This document shows, in pieces, positions 33,110-40,726 of a DNA stretch of 64,000 nucleotides (the first letter of the stretch is position 1; each line of letters opens with the position of its first letter). Source of the DNA: Cytobacillus purgationiresistens (GTDB lineage Bacteria > Bacillota > Bacilli > Bacillales > Cytobacillaceae). The position numbers and the translations under genes were made by a program. The notes beneath the pieces are model-generated. The model saw only the letters and a list, made by a program, of their open reading frames with translations, made no database searches and was not told where the DNA came from. The stretch is taken from NCBI RefSeq assembly GCF_030813235.1, contig NZ_JAUSUB010000006.1:1-64000 (forward strand), written 5' to 3'.

Positions 33110-33673
33110 TTATAAGTTGACATCTACTTTAATCAGTTGTTTGTCATTTTTATTAACACCTATGTATCTGAGGGTTTCTGCAGGTGTATGATGATTATAA
33201 ATGGACATAAGAATCGAGATTGCTATACCTTTACGATAAGCATGGTAGCCAAATGTTTTTCTAAGTGTATGCGTACCAATCTTCCCCGTCACTCCAACTT
33301 TTTTTGCCGCGTTATTAATGATTCTATATGCTTGTTGACGAGTAATAGGCAGTTCGTTCTTTTTGGATTTAAAAATAAAGTCTGATTCGCAAAAATTAAA
33401 CAAGCTCATATATCTCACTAATTCATTCCTTATACTATTGTTTAAATAAAACGCTCTAACCTCGTTGTTTTTTTCGTCCTTAATGTATAAAAATTCTTTT
33501 ATTGCACTTTCTTCCCATAGATCTTTTACCTTCAAAAACAGCAAATCACTTACTCTAATACCTGTATTAATTCCTAAAACAAAGAGCAGGACATCTCTTT
33601 GAGACTGCTTTTTTAATTCTCTCTTTATTTTATCTATACTTTCAACATCTTTTATTGGATCCACAAACTCCAC
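33110..33673 (-). CDS. Small stand-alone tyrosine recombinase
   Basis: A 187-residue protein that is essentially only the catalytic domain of a phage-integrase/XerCD-type recombinase. All catalytic residues appear intact: R40 (NTGIRVSDLL), K65, H135 and R138 (HTLR), H161 and the nucleophile Y170, with the usual nine-residue H-to-Y gap. It has no separate core-binding domain of usual size. GTG start after GGGAGG. It lies alone between the Usp-like gene and bofC, where B. subtilis has none, with no recognisable element around it. Target unknown. Confidence 0.85.
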   Translation of the reverse strand: MEFVDPIKDVESIDKIKRELKKQSQRDVLLFVLGINTGIRVSDLLFLKVKDLWEESAIKEFLYIKDEKNNEVRAFYLNNSIRNELVRYMSLFNFCESDFIFKSKKNELPITRQQAYRIINNAAKKVGVTGKIGTHTLRKTFGYHAYRKGIAISILMSIYNHHTPAETLRYIGVNKNDKQLIKVDVNL

Positions 33674-33694
33674 AGGATTTCCTCCCAGAAATTT

Positions 33695-33735
33695 AATGTA
33701 ACTTAATTGTATGTTAACAAAAATTAAGTAACATT
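33695..33735. promoter_or_regulatory. Inverted repeat at the integrase promoter
   Basis: Two 14-bp arms (33695-33708 and 33722-33735; AATGTAACTTAATT and AATTAAGTAACATT, one mismatch) flank a 13-nt spacer. On the minus strand they overlap a possible promoter TTGTAA-17-TAACAT. This could be a recombinase or repressor binding site about 20 bp upstream of the gene. Confidence 0.55.
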
Positions 33736-33839
33736 ACAACTTTGAAAAACTGATTTTACTCAAATGATTAGTATTAATAATTTTCGCTATATTCAATAAC
33801 TAATAAGCAATAAATCCATATTTCTTAGCTGCATAATCT

Positions 33840-33875
33840 AATAAGCGACCGATTAAATCTATCGGCCGCTTGGTT
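33840..33875 (-). terminator. Terminator after bofC
   Basis: Stem AAGCG-CCGAT / ATCGG-CGCTT with a 7-nt loop, just past the bofC stop. Confidence 0.75.
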
Positions 33876-33884
33876 ATTTATTCT

Positions 33885-34424
33885 TTACGAAGCATGTTCT
33901 ATAAATGAATAAGGCTTAAAGATTTCTAAAACCTCCATATAGCGATCCTTTGTCATGATTGGAATTCCCTGCTTTAGCTTTTCACACTTCGTACTTTCCA
34001 GTTTCCCCAAATCAATTTGAAAAAAGGATTGGATGATATTCGCTTTTTGGGGTTTACCATTATAAATCGTTAACACCCCTTCATCCGTAATACCAAAATA
34101 TCCGTTTGCTTTTAGAAGTGGCGAGATATCATCTATCTGTCTGCGAAAAACAATTTCCCCTTTATTCATATTCATTAAATTCCAACCGCTGTATTTTGAC
34201 CAAAAATCTTCATATGAAGAAATAGTCTCAACAACAGCCTCTTCACTCACTTCGCCATCTAAATAAACCCTCTCCAAAATCACATTCATATTTAAAGAAG
34301 ACGATCGCTCATCGATTGACCTTGCAATTTCCTCTGCTGATGCATGAAACCCAGCCCAGTCATGAACAAATGGACTCATGACCAATAAAGCCAATGTGAG
34401 AAACAATGCCCTTTTCGTTGTCAT
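33885..34424 (-). CDS. bofC: Forespore intercompartmental signalling protein BofC
   Basis: A 179-residue secreted protein with an N-terminal hydrophobic signal (about 5-30). The segment VYLDGEVSEEAVVETISSYEDFWSKYSGWNLM contains BofC N-terminal features; the FGITDEGVLTIYNG stretch marks the C-terminal domain. In B. subtilis BofC is made in the forespore and inhibits SpoIVB signalling to pro-sigma-K processing. ATG follows AGAGGTGG. The csbX gene that usually separates bofC from coxA is absent. Confidence 0.88.
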   Translation of the reverse strand: MTTKRALFLTLALLVMSPFVHDWAGFHASAEEIARSIDERSSSLNMNVILERVYLDGEVSEEAVVETISSYEDFWSKYSGWNLMNMNKGEIVFRRQIDDISPLLKANGYFGITDEGVLTIYNGKPQKANIIQSFFQIDLGKLESTKCEKLKQGIPIMTKDRYMEVLEIFKPYSFIEHAS

Positions 34425-34524
34425 CTAAGACCACCTCTTTTATACGGAAAGATACCCGTTTTTCTATTAACTATTTCCCCCAATATTTTAACCATTATTA
34501 TCATGTTTATCCACATGAAAAGTA

Positions 34525-34553
34525 GAAGGGCCAAGTTCCGCCCCGACAAGCGG
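34525..34553 (+). repeat. Fragment of the 126-bp repeat family
   Basis: GAAGGGCC-n6-GCCCCGACAAGC matches the left arm of the units at 17563-18060; the rest of the unit is missing. A short open frame across this stretch is not considered a gene. Confidence 0.6.
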
Positions 34554-34587
34554 GTTTGAAATTTCACAAATGCTTTACTTCTAAACA

Positions 34588-34621
34588 AAAAAGAGTAAAG
34601 CAATCACTGCTTTACTCTAAT
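34588..34621 (-). terminator. Terminator after the coxA-like gene
   Basis: Hairpin AGAGTAAAGCA / TGCTTTACTCT with a run of six T on the minus strand. Confidence 0.88.
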
Positions 34622-34630
34622 AGTATTAAC

Positions 34631-35251
34631 TCACTGAAATAACCCGTCTAGATTTTCGTTCATTTGTTCACCTGCACGCAGGTTATTATCAATGACAGTA
34701 AGATTGTAATATTCACTTTGGTTCGTGATGATTTTCACTTTTTTATTTTGCAAAAGAGGTTTTACTTTATTATAAACAGCCTCTTTTGATGCCTCCGCTT
34801 GGCTTTGGTCAGCAAGAAGGATTCCGATTGCCACTTTATTATCATGTTCAACAGCAGCTGCTTTCTCAACATTATCAACCTGTTCCGCAGCATTGGTTGC
34901 TTTTTCTATAAGTCGGCCATCATATGCTCCGTAGTATGACGTTCTTGTCGGATTAGTGTGTACGATGTGCCCGTGATAATTCTCATCACTTCGGCTAAAG
35001 CGGCCATCATTTCCCATAGCTCTTTCACCGCCAAGTGAGTGATCCAAAATTTCTGTTACAGGGCCATCATCATCGTTCATTAATCTTGTTTTTCCATTGT
35101 GATGATCGTGATTTTCATTCGAATAATACCCGATTGGCTGCGTCATTTTCGTTTCATGATTTTGTTCAGTTGAGTCATTATTATTCCCACATGCCGTTAA
35201 GCTTAAAGTAGCCAACACCGCAAAAGGAATAGCCATCATTTTTCTATTCAA
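34631..35251 (-). CDS. coxA: YhcN/YlaJ-family sporulation lipoprotein (CoxA position)
   Basis: A 206-residue lipoprotein. The lipobox LSLTAC puts the lipidated Cys at about residue 21, followed by an Asn/Asp/His-rich linker and a YhcN/YlaJ-type domain (KATNAAEQVDNVEKAAAVEHDNKVAIGI, about 115-145). It lies downstream of safA and the kinase and upstream of bofC, as coxA (yrbB), a spore-cortex protein, does in B. subtilis. A strong terminator follows. The coxA name rests mainly on synteny. Confidence 0.8.
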   Translation of the reverse strand: MNRKMMAIPFAVLATLSLTACGNNNDSTEQNHETKMTQPIGYYSNENHDHHNGKTRLMNDDDGPVTEILDHSLGGERAMGNDGRFSRSDENYHGHIVHTNPTRTSYYGAYDGRLIEKATNAAEQVDNVEKAAAVEHDNKVAIGILLADQSQAEASKEAVYNKVKPLLQNKKVKIITNQSEYYNLTVIDNNLRAGEQMNENLDGLFQ

Positions 35252-35360
35252 ATGAAAAACCTCCCTGGCACAATCATTATGAGATATAAAACATCTCCTT
35301 ATTTATCATGCCAAGCTAGAAGGAAATCATTCTTCATAACCAGAAATGTCTTTGCACAAT

Positions 35361-36356
35361 TTATGACTCTGCTTCCTGCTTTAATTTGAGTATAAATTGC
35401 TGTCTTTCTTGAAAATGATTAACTGTTAAATCTAGAATATGTCTCATTTTCACCGGGTTTCCATATAACCTTTCCCGCACTGCCCGATTCCATTCTCTGA
35501 AGATATCTGTCGGAAAAGCTAATGCATATAAAAAGCCCTTTTCCTTTAAAAAAGGTTTAAGCTGCGCAAGCTGCGCTAACTCATCAAATGACCAGTGTAT
35601 CGACGGGAGAATCCGATTGGCATACTGAAGATAATCCACTTGAATCGCTCCAACACTAATCAAATCAAAATCCAATAAGTATAAGTGATTATCTTTTGCG
35701 CGCAAAAAATTATGATGGGCAACATCCCCATGAAGAATCACTTGTTTACCTTGTTGAAAGAATTTCGTTTCATTATTCATTCCCTTTATTGACCAATCAG
35801 CCCAATGAAGGAACTCATTAATCATTTCTTTTTGAACAAAATACTTAATAAGCGGAAGATGATGAATGAATTGAGCTGTTCGCTCTTGCCATTTTTCCAA
35901 TTGTTTATACTGAGGCAAGAGGGTTCTATATCTTTGTACAAGCTGGGCTGAAACCAAATGATAGTCATCTAATAGTGCCAATCCTTCTTTCCGATTCTTT
36001 TCTTCTTCATAAGAAAAAGCCTCATCAGAGGGAGGAATATACTCCATACAACCGAAAAAAAATTGATCAAATGATAATGGAGGATCTTTTACATCATCAA
36101 GAAATGAGTAAGTTTTCGAAAATCCTTCGTTTTTTAGCGAAGCAGTATAGGCTTCCTGGAGTTTATAACGATGATAAGAGGAGAAGCCCTTTAGGATAAA
36201 TTCATCGTTTTCTGATTCGACGATATACACTTGATTCCTAATTGGCTGTATTTGAATGATTTTAAATGGGCATTGTTTATCTAAATAAGAGAGGAGACGA
36301 TTTTGATATAAACCGTCTCCCCCTTTTTCAGCCCTCGAAGTCACTGCTTTCTTCAT
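35361..36356 (-). CDS. CotS/YsxE-like aminoglycoside-phosphotransferase-fold protein
   Basis: A 331-residue kinase-fold protein of the CotS/YutH/YsxE spore-coat group. The catalytic loop VILHGDVAHHNFL (Brenner-type HGDxxxxN) and the metal-binding LLDFD lie near 220 and 240. The ATG at 36356 overlaps the last 29 bp of safA; the frame extends 94 codons further into safA but those read as a shadow. AGAGGG is only about 1 nt before this ATG, so coupling to safA termination is likely. Probably a spore coat or morphogenesis protein, by family and by its SafA neighbour. Confidence 0.78.
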   Translation of the reverse strand: MKKAVTSRAEKGGDGLYQNRLLSYLDKQCPFKIIQIQPIRNQVYIVESENDEFILKGFSSYHRYKLQEAYTASLKNEGFSKTYSFLDDVKDPPLSFDQFFFGCMEYIPPSDEAFSYEEEKNRKEGLALLDDYHLVSAQLVQRYRTLLPQYKQLEKWQERTAQFIHHLPLIKYFVQKEMINEFLHWADWSIKGMNNETKFFQQGKQVILHGDVAHHNFLRAKDNHLYLLDFDLISVGAIQVDYLQYANRILPSIHWSFDELAQLAQLKPFLKEKGFLYALAFPTDIFREWNRAVRERLYGNPVKMRHILDLTVNHFQERQQFILKLKQEAES

Positions 36357-37863
36357 ACCCTCTAGGCATTCCAAACGGCTGGTTTCCCATAGGAGCATAT
36401 CCGTACGGTGCTGCTTGCGGATGGAATCCTTGAGGTCCTCTATAATGAGCTCCGAACTCTTGGCCCTGCATATAACCTGGTCCGAATCCTGGATGAGCAA
36501 ATTGCGGTCCACCACATCCACAGTCTTCCATTCCTTGTACGTAAGATGGCTGTAACGGCATCTGGCTTTCTGTTGGAAGAAGCGGTTGCTGGCTTTGACT
36601 AGGGAACAATGGCAATTGTTCTTGACTTGGATATTCACTTACTCCCTGCACTTGTGGATAGCCTCCCCATTGTTGGCCACCATGATGCTGTGGATATCCC
36701 CCATGCGGGAATCCTGGTCCAGGCATGATCGGTGAAACCGGATGCATCTGACCTGGTGGACATGGTGGCGGGCATGGTGGTGGGCATGGATAACAAGGTT
36801 CTTGCATAGCTGGAGCCGTATATGTTGGCTGAAGCGGCAATTGCTGATCATGTATTCCTTGAACCTGATGCGGCATTTGCGGCAGCTGAGCCTGTGGAGG
36901 CATTTGTCCCTGCGGCGGTAATTGGTACTGTGCTACATATGATGAACTTTCTTCATAGTACGGGTTTTCAACACCTGCTACCATGCCTTGATGCGGGTAT
37001 TGTTGATAAGGTTGATGCGCACCTTGCACTTGCGGATAGAAAGGCTGCTGATGTTTTTGAGGATATCCCCCTCCAGTACCAGGCATAAACATATTAGGAT
37101 TATAAGGGTACATAAGCTGATCATAACCTCCTTGATTTTGGTCCATGGCATTCCCTGGAAAATTAGAACTTTCAAAATGTTTATTCACATTTACTTCTGG
37201 CAAGATATTCATTGGCTTAGGCGGGAGCTGCGGAATTGGTTTAATTGGTTTCTTATACTCAGCTGGTTTTAGCGGCATTTGCTCCTGAATTGGTTTTAGC
37301 GGCATTTGCTCCTGAATTGGTTTTAATGGTTTTTGCTCCTGAATCGGCTTTAATGGTTTTTGCTCTTGAATCGGCTTTAATGGTTTTTGCTGTTGAATCG
37401 GCTTTAATGGTTTTTGCTGCTCCACTGGCTTTAATGGCTTTTGTTGAGGCAGTGGTTTTTGTGGTGCGGTATTTTCGAAATTCATCATATAGTAATTATT
37501 AATGTCAATTTCTGGCATCACTTGTTTCGGCATTTTCGGCTTATATGGTTTTTTATGCTCCACTTTAGGCGCTTCCTGCTTAGGTGCCTCTTTTGCTGGC
37601 AAAGTTTTAGGCTTTTCCTTTACATAAGAATGCTCTGACTTTGGCATTTCCTTTTTTGAACCCATTTTTATTTTTGCTCCCGGAATAGGTGATTCTTTTT
37701 TGATTGAACCTCCAGATGCAGGCACTTTTATTTTCATACCGGGCATAATCATATCAGGGTTACTGAGCTGTGTATTCATCTGTTTTAGCTCTTCAAAATT
37801 CACGCCGTACTTCTTCGCAATCTTCCAAAGGGTGTCTCCCTTCTGTACGATATGGATTTTCAC
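36328..37863 (-). CDS. safA: Spore coat assembly protein SafA
   Basis: A 511-residue spore inner-coat morphogenetic protein. An N-terminal LysM domain (MKIHIVQKGDTLWKIAKKYG, about 1-50) anchors it to cortex peptidoglycan. Residues about 145-215 hold a run of nine-residue QKPLKPIQE-type repeats. The rest is rich in Pro, Gln, Tyr, Met, Gly and His, ending in CPPPCPPPCPP and GFHPQAAPYGYAP-like sequence. It is longer than B. subtilis SafA, mainly because of the repeats. GTG start after AGGAGGT. SafA organises inner-coat proteins in the mother cell. Confidence 0.95.
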   Translation of the reverse strand: MKIHIVQKGDTLWKIAKKYGVNFEELKQMNTQLSNPDMIMPGMKIKVPASGGSIKKESPIPGAKIKMGSKKEMPKSEHSYVKEKPKTLPAKEAPKQEAPKVEHKKPYKPKMPKQVMPEIDINNYYMMNFENTAPQKPLPQQKPLKPVEQQKPLKPIQQQKPLKPIQEQKPLKPIQEQKPLKPIQEQMPLKPIQEQMPLKPAEYKKPIKPIPQLPPKPMNILPEVNVNKHFESSNFPGNAMDQNQGGYDQLMYPYNPNMFMPGTGGGYPQKHQQPFYPQVQGAHQPYQQYPHQGMVAGVENPYYEESSSYVAQYQLPPQGQMPPQAQLPQMPHQVQGIHDQQLPLQPTYTAPAMQEPCYPCPPPCPPPCPPGQMHPVSPIMPGPGFPHGGYPQHHGGQQWGGYPQVQGVSEYPSQEQLPLFPSQSQQPLLPTESQMPLQPSYVQGMEDCGCGGPQFAHPGFGPGYMQGQEFGAHYRGPQGFHPQAAPYGYAPMGNQPFGMPRGYEESSDFEG

Positions 37864-37868
37864 TCTGA

Positions 37869-38036
37869 TTACCTCCTATGCATTACTTTCATCAGCAGAA
37901 AACGTCCAACTGATGGATGATATAACCAATCGGGCATTAAAACAGGCCTTTCATAGTCTTTTACAACCGGGCGAATGACCTGTTTTTCGACGAGTCCATA
38001 TAGTGTATGAAGAAATGGGCAAATTGCTAATAATCT
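37869..38036 (-). other. Open frame of 55 codons without a usable start
   Basis: From 38036 to the TAA at 37869 the minus strand is open and protein-like (for example RPVVKDYERPVLMPDW and HPSVGRFLLMKVMHRR). No ATG, GTG or TTG appears near its beginning, and the stop falls inside the safA ribosome binding site. It may be the C-terminal remnant of a lost gene. I do not recognise it. Confidence 0.3.
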
Positions 38037-38232
38037 TCAAAAAAACTTATGCCAGCTTTTATAGAAATATGCTCATGAGATGATACAGTTTGAAAGGAGA
38101 ATCTTTCAAAAGCATAGTATTAACGGGGGATTTGGGAACATATCGCATTATAGGATTACTCTTTTTATATTATTTAAACTCTTATTATTTTTTTAATTAC
38201 AGCCTCAGATTTTATGTACACTTGCCAAAAGC

Positions 38233-38470
38233 ATGAAAATTCATCTAGGAAATGGATATAATCAAATCCAGCATGAAATGGCTTTTTGCCAGATAAAATT
38301 GTCAAAGAAATTAAAAGATGATTTTGGCGCTATGTAAATCGTTTAAGCACATGAATGGAGAGATAAACTCACCTGAATACTTTGAGCAGGTTCATCCAAT
38401 TCATCAATATTCTCTTGTTGTAATGCATAACCATCATGACTTTACAGATAGAGCATTCCAGTTGATCTGA
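38233..38470 (+). pseudogene. Possible frameshifted small gene
   Basis: Two overlapping plus-strand frames read like parts of one protein. The first (38233-38337) encodes MKIHLGNGYNQIQHEM and continues to KLKDDFGAM. The second (38318-38470) encodes LCKSFKHMNGEINSPEYFEQ and ends HHDFTDRAFQLI. A single frameshift around 38325 would join them into about 78 residues. Neither has a good ribosome binding site. I cannot name the family. The rest of 38040-38230 is AT-rich with no feature I can support. Confidence 0.35.
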
Positions 38471-38498
38471 AGGGAAAAGAAACCCATAAAAAACCGAA

Positions 38499-38526
38499 GA
38501 GTTCCTGTTTAACAAGCAGGAACTCT
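38499..38526 (-). terminator. Terminator after the 43-residue gene
   Basis: Perfect nine-base stem GAGTTCCTG / CAGGAACTC with a T-rich tail on the minus strand. Confidence 0.85.
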
Positions 38527-38544
38527 GTCATACATCTATAGTCA

Positions 38545-38676
38545 TCAATCTAAAGGTTTCTTATCTCTTTCTTTACTAGCAGTGGTAAATTCAACGAGCT
38601 CTTCACTTACTCTGCTGCCTTCTTTCTTATTTTTATTACGCTGCGCGTTAGCATTTCCTCGCTTTGTTCTACCCAT
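38545..38676 (-). CDS. Small basic hydrophilic protein, 43 residues
   Basis: A short frame with ATG after GGAGTAGAGTG and its own strong terminator. The N-terminal half (MGRTKRGNANAQRNKNKKEG) is Lys/Arg/Asn-rich; the second half is more acidic (SEELVEFTTASKERDKK). Size and composition resemble small acid-soluble or other minor spore proteins, but no specific family is recognised. It sits between safA and nadA. Confidence 0.6.
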   Translation of the reverse strand: MGRTKRGNANAQRNKNKKEGSRVSEELVEFTTASKERDKKPLD

Positions 38677-38761
38677 TTTCACTCTACTCCTTTTTCGAAT
38701 AATCAAAGATAGTATGAGTCAATGAGGATGCACTTATTCGAAAAGTGCCGCGATGCCAAAA

Positions 38762-39868
38762 TCAGTTATTACCAAGCATTCGTTCAAGTGCCAATTTCGC
38801 ATCTGCGGCGATGGTTTTATCCACTTTAATTAGGTTATGAGCATTTCCTTGATCAATTGATTCCAAGCTCCAAGCAAGATGTGGCAGATCAATCCGATTC
38901 ATTGTCAGGCACGGGCACATATGCGGATTAAGCGATATAATTTCTTTATCCTGATGCTGTTGAATAATGCGATTGACAAGGTTCATTTCTGTTCCAATTG
39001 CCCATGAAGAGCCTGGTTCACTCCGATTAATTTCATTAATAATATAATTTGTTGAACCAGCAAGATCGGATAGCTCTACGACCTCTCTTCGGCATTCTGG
39101 ATGAACTATGATTTTCATATCAGGTTTTGTCTGACGGATATCTTTTATATTCTCAACAGTGAAATTTTCATGAACAGAGCAATGCCCTTTCCATAAAATT
39201 ACTTTTACCTTCTCCAATTCACCTTCATATTCTAAACGGTCTATGATAGGATTCCATACGGCCATTTCATCCAACGCTACACCTAGGTTAAATGCTGTAT
39301 TCCTGCCTAAATGCTGATCTGGCAGGAATAAAATTCGTTGTTTTTTTTCAAATGCCCATCTGACCATTTCTTCAGCATTTGAAGAGGTCACCGTTGCCCC
39401 CCCATTCCTTCCTACAAATGACTTGATTGCAGCTGTTGAATTTACATAAGTTAACGGAAGGATTGTGTCACCAAACCTATTTATTAACTTGGTCCAAGCT
39501 CTATCTGTTTGATCGATATCTGCCATATCTGCCATTGAACAGCCCGCTCTCATATCTGGAAGAAATACCTTTTGTTCATCCGTTGTTAAAATATCTGCTG
39601 TTTCTGCCATAAAATGAACACCGCAGAAAACAATGTATTCAGCTTCTTTATTTTCTTGCGATAGTTGGGCAAGCTTCAAAGAATCACCGGTTGCATCAGC
39701 GAATTGAATCACTTCATCTTTTTGATAATGATGCCCTGGCAGAAAAAGCTTGCTTCCCAGCTTATTTTTAATCGTACGAACGATGTTTTCCAGCTCTTCA
39801 ACAGACATTTGCCGATATTTCTCAGGCAGCATCCCAGCCTTTTCTTCTACTGTTTTAAAAATATTCAT
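38762..39868 (-). CDS. nadA: Quinolinate synthase
   Basis: A 368-residue [4Fe-4S] enzyme condensing iminoaspartate with dihydroxyacetone phosphate to quinolinate, in de novo NAD synthesis. Cluster and substrate motifs seen are [44 protein letters not shown] and the C-terminal HMCPC. Last of the nadB-nadC-nadA operon. Confidence 0.97.
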   Translation of the reverse strand: MNIFKTVEEKAGMLPEKYRQMSVEELENIVRTIKNKLGSKLFLPGHHYQKDEVIQFADATGDSLKLAQLSQENKEAEYIVFCGVHFMAETADILTTDEQKVFLPDMRAGCSMADMADIDQTDRAWTKLINRFGDTILPLTYVNSTAAIKSFVGRNGGATVTSSNAEEMVRWAFEKKQRILFLPDQHLGRNTAFNLGVALDEMAVWNPIIDRLEYEGELEKVKVILWKGHCSVHENFTVENIKDIRQTKPDMKIIVHPECRREVVELSDLAGSTNYIINEINRSEPGSSWAIGTEMNLVNRIIQQHQDKEIISLNPHMCPCLTMNRIDLPHLAWSLESIDQGNAHNLIKVDKTIAADAKLALERMLGNN

Positions 39869-39892
39869 TAAGGTACTTCCCCTTTGCTGTTT

Positions 39893-40726
39893 TTATATTG
39901 ATACTTTCACGCTTATATCCAGTGCTTTAACGGTATGTGTTAAAAAACCGAGTGAAACATACTCAATACCTGTTTGCCCATAAGCGGGGAGGTCAGCTAA
40001 TGTAATTCCCCCTGATGCTTCTGTAATGATTTCCGCAGGTACATGTTTGATAAACTCTGTGATTTCTTCTGGTGAACGATTATCAAACATGATCACATCA
40101 GCCTTAACTTCAACTGCTTCCAACACTTGTTGCAGCGTTTCTGTTTCCACTTCCACTTTCACCATATGCCCAGTTTCCGCACGAATGGCTGCAACAGCTT
40201 TAGCGATTGAACCAGCAAACGAAATATGATTGTCTTTAATCATTGCCGCATCATAAAGGCCAAATCTGTGATTATAACCGCCGCCACAGCGTACTGCATA
40301 TTTTTCTAACATTCTTAACCCCGGTGTAGTTTTACGTGTATCAACAATTCTTGTTACATCGCTATTCAGTGCAGCTACAGCCTCATTTGTTTTTGTAGCG
40401 ATTGCACTCATTCTTTGTACAAGATTTAAAATCACACGCTCTCCTTTTAATAAAGCCGAAACGGATCCGCTTACTTCTGCAAGCACCATCCCTTGATCAA
40501 AAATCTCTCCATCCCTTACTTTCATGTCAATCATGCAATCTGCTTCAAGTAGAGGGAAACCAGTTTTAATGATTTCCTCCCCGGAAAAAATTCCACCTTC
40601 CTTAGCAATGAAGGCAATTTTTCCTTGCTCTAGTTCACCGAATATACATTCACTGGTAACATCCCTCTCTCCAATATCTTCGAGAAAAAATTGCTCAAGT
40701 TGAAGTCGCAATTTTAATTTGTTCAT
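39893..40726 (-). CDS. nadC: Nicotinate-nucleotide pyrophosphorylase (carboxylating)
   Basis: A 277-residue quinolinate phosphoribosyltransferase making nicotinate mononucleotide from quinolinate and PRPP. Visible are EDIGERDVTSE at the N-terminus, DTRKTTPGLRMLEKYAVRCGG near 140 with the PRPP/quinolinate-binding Arg and Lys, and KVEVET plus MFDN later. It overlaps nadB by 32 bp and ends 25 bp before nadA. Confidence 0.97.
   Translation of the reverse strand: MNKLKLRLQLEQFFLEDIGERDVTSECIFGELEQGKIAFIAKEGGIFSGEEIIKTGFPLLEADCMIDMKVRDGEIFDQGMVLAEVSGSVSALLKGERVILNLVQRMSAIATKTNEAVAALNSDVTRIVDTRKTTPGLRMLEKYAVRCGGGYNHRFGLYDAAMIKDNHISFAGSIAKAVAAIRAETGHMVKVEVETETLQQVLEAVEVKADVIMFDNRSPEEITEFIKHVPAEIITEASGGITLADLPAYGQTGIEYVSLGFLTHTVKALDISVKVSI

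Noticed and set aside
34421-34603. 60-codon minus-strand frame upstream of bofC
   Set aside because: It covers the bofC leader and a repeat fragment, has no ribosome binding site, and its sequence is not protein-like.
36356-36638. 94-codon N-terminal extension of the YsxE-like kinase
   Set aside because: It lies wholly inside safA in another frame; kinase similarity begins only after the ATG at 36356.
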